From the NCBI GenBank assembly GCA_029240775.1, contig JARDZQ010000189.1:1-5651 (forward strand): a DNA stretch of 5,651 bases, written 5' to 3'. Positions 4,918-5,651 of this stretch are shown here, in pieces. Made by a program: the position numbers and the translations under genes. Below the pieces are notes generated by a model. It did no database searches. It worked only from the letters and a program-made list of their open reading frames with translations, and was not told the DNA's origin. The DNA is from Rubrobacteraceae bacterium (GTDB lineage: Bacteria; Actinomycetota; Rubrobacteria; Rubrobacterales; Rubrobacteraceae). How positions within the stretch are numbered: the stretch's first letter is position 1; every line of letters starts with the position of its first letter.

Positions 4918-5651
4918 AGCGACTCCACCACCTCCGGGGTTGGGAGGGCACCCTGGGCGCCCTCCCTCGTGACCGCGGCGGCCCCCGCGCGCACAGCGTA
5001 GCCCACGGCGTCCTCGAGCGTCGCTCCGCGCGCGAGTCGTGTAGCCAGGGCGCCGACGAAAGCGTCGCCGGCACCCGTCGTGTCCACCACTTCGACCCTC
5101 GGGGCGGGCAGATGTCTTACAGACTCATCCTCCGCCGCCAAGACGGCGCCGTCCTCGCCGACCGTGATCACGGCCGAGCGTGGGCCTAAGGAGAGAAGCT
5201 TCGGTGCCGCTGAGAGCGCACCCTCTACCCCCTCTACCTTGCTACCGAGCAGGAAGCCGGCCTCGTGCTCGTTCACGACCAGGGGGTCGAGCACTTCGAG
5301 AAGCCCGCGCGGGACCTCGAGTACGGGCGCCAGGTTCACCAGGACGCGGGTGCCTCTTTCGGCCGCAACCTCGACGGCCCTCAAGACGGTCCCGACCGGG
5401 ATCTCCATCTGGGCGACGAGGACTCTTGAGATCCCGATGGCGTCGGCGGCGGCTTCGACATCTTCTGGCGTGAGGCTCCGGTTCGCGCCCGGCGCGACCG
5501 TTATGGCGTTCTCGCCGTCGGGCGTGAGGGTTATGAAGGCGGCGCCGGTGGAGGCGTCGGACGCTCTCTCGACGAGGCTCGTGTCTATGCCCTTATCCTC
5601 CAGCGAACGGACCAGAGGCTCGCCGAACTCGTCGTCGCCCACCCGGCCCAG
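4914..5651 (-). CDS. rbsK: Ribokinase (N-terminus beyond the window)
   Basis: A 245-residue fragment of a PfkB-family sugar kinase that phosphorylates D-ribose at O-5 with ATP. The frame runs through the right edge: the first visible residues are LGRVGDDEFG, an internal conserved segment, so about 60 N-terminal residues (of ~305 usual) lie outside. Visible family features are PGANRSLTPEDVE (near residue 54, the N/E-rich segment after the phosphate-site strand), NEHEAGFLLG (127-136), ITVGEDGAV, and the PfkB signature DTTGAGDAF (190-198), with Asp196 as the catalytic base and the GAG anion hole. It ends VTREGAQGALPTPEVVE, typical of ribokinase. Its TGA stop overlaps the rbsD GTG by 4 nt. Further ribose genes, such as an ABC transporter or a LacI-type repressor, would be expected upstream beyond the right edge; this is not visible here. 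Confidence 0.94.
   Translation of the reverse strand: MGRVGDDEFGEPLVRSLEDKGIDTSLVERASDASTGAAFITLTPDGENAITVAPGANRSLTPEDVEAAADAIGISRVLVAQMEIPVGTVLRAVEVAAERGTRVLVNLAPVLEVPRGLLEVLDPLVVNEHEAGFLLGSKVEGVEGALSAAPKLLSLGPRSAVITVGEDGAVLAAEDESVRHLPAPRVEVVDTTGAGDAFVGALATRLARGATLEDAVGYAVRAGAAAVTREGAQGALPTPEVVESL

Overview
This is a compact, high-GC (roughly two thirds G+C) bacterial chromosomal segment. The strong G/C bias at third codon positions, GTG and TTG starts, very short intergenic gaps and a likely leaderless promoter point to a high-GC actinobacterium. The gene families would fit a Rubrobacter-like lineage, but that is an inference from composition and gene content, not a marker-based call.

Left part (1-1348, + strand): the end of a small uncharacterised gene is followed after 4 nt by an unusual 394-codon gene. 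Its first ~205 residues are a lipoate ligase/octanoyltransferase-like domain and the remainder is a MarC-family membrane protein that has lost its first transmembrane helix. This in-frame fusion is the most unusual item in the window.

Middle part (1397-3918, + strand): a probable four-gene operon. It encodes an alpha/beta-hydrolase (lipase-like, GHSLGG), a flavin reductase-like FMN-binding protein, a very short HEAT-repeat-like protein starting with TTG, and a class I SAM-dependent methyltransferase. Gaps are 41, 16 and 14 nt. The first gene appears to be transcribed from a -10 box placed so that the mRNA would begin at or next to its ATG. The genes do not form a recognisable single pathway.

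Right part (4072-5651, - strand): a hairpin terminator lies downstream of a 63-residue two-helix membrane protein with an almost perfect Shine-Dalgarno sequence. Further right is a ribose catabolism pair, rbsK (cut by the window edge) and rbsD, with a 4-nt GTGA stop/start overlap. RbsD interconverts the pyranose and furanose forms of ribose and RbsK phosphorylates ribose to ribose 5-phosphate, so the two act consecutively. The methyltransferase gene and the small membrane gene converge on 3919-4124, a non-coding stretch that holds the terminator.

I found no tRNA, rRNA, CRISPR array, insertion sequence or obvious defence or mobile system. The points worth checking are the fusion gene, the shortened HEAT-like protein, the methyltransferase's cysteine-free zinc-ribbon-like N-terminus, the leaderless promoter and a 12-bp palindrome upstream of the small membrane gene.
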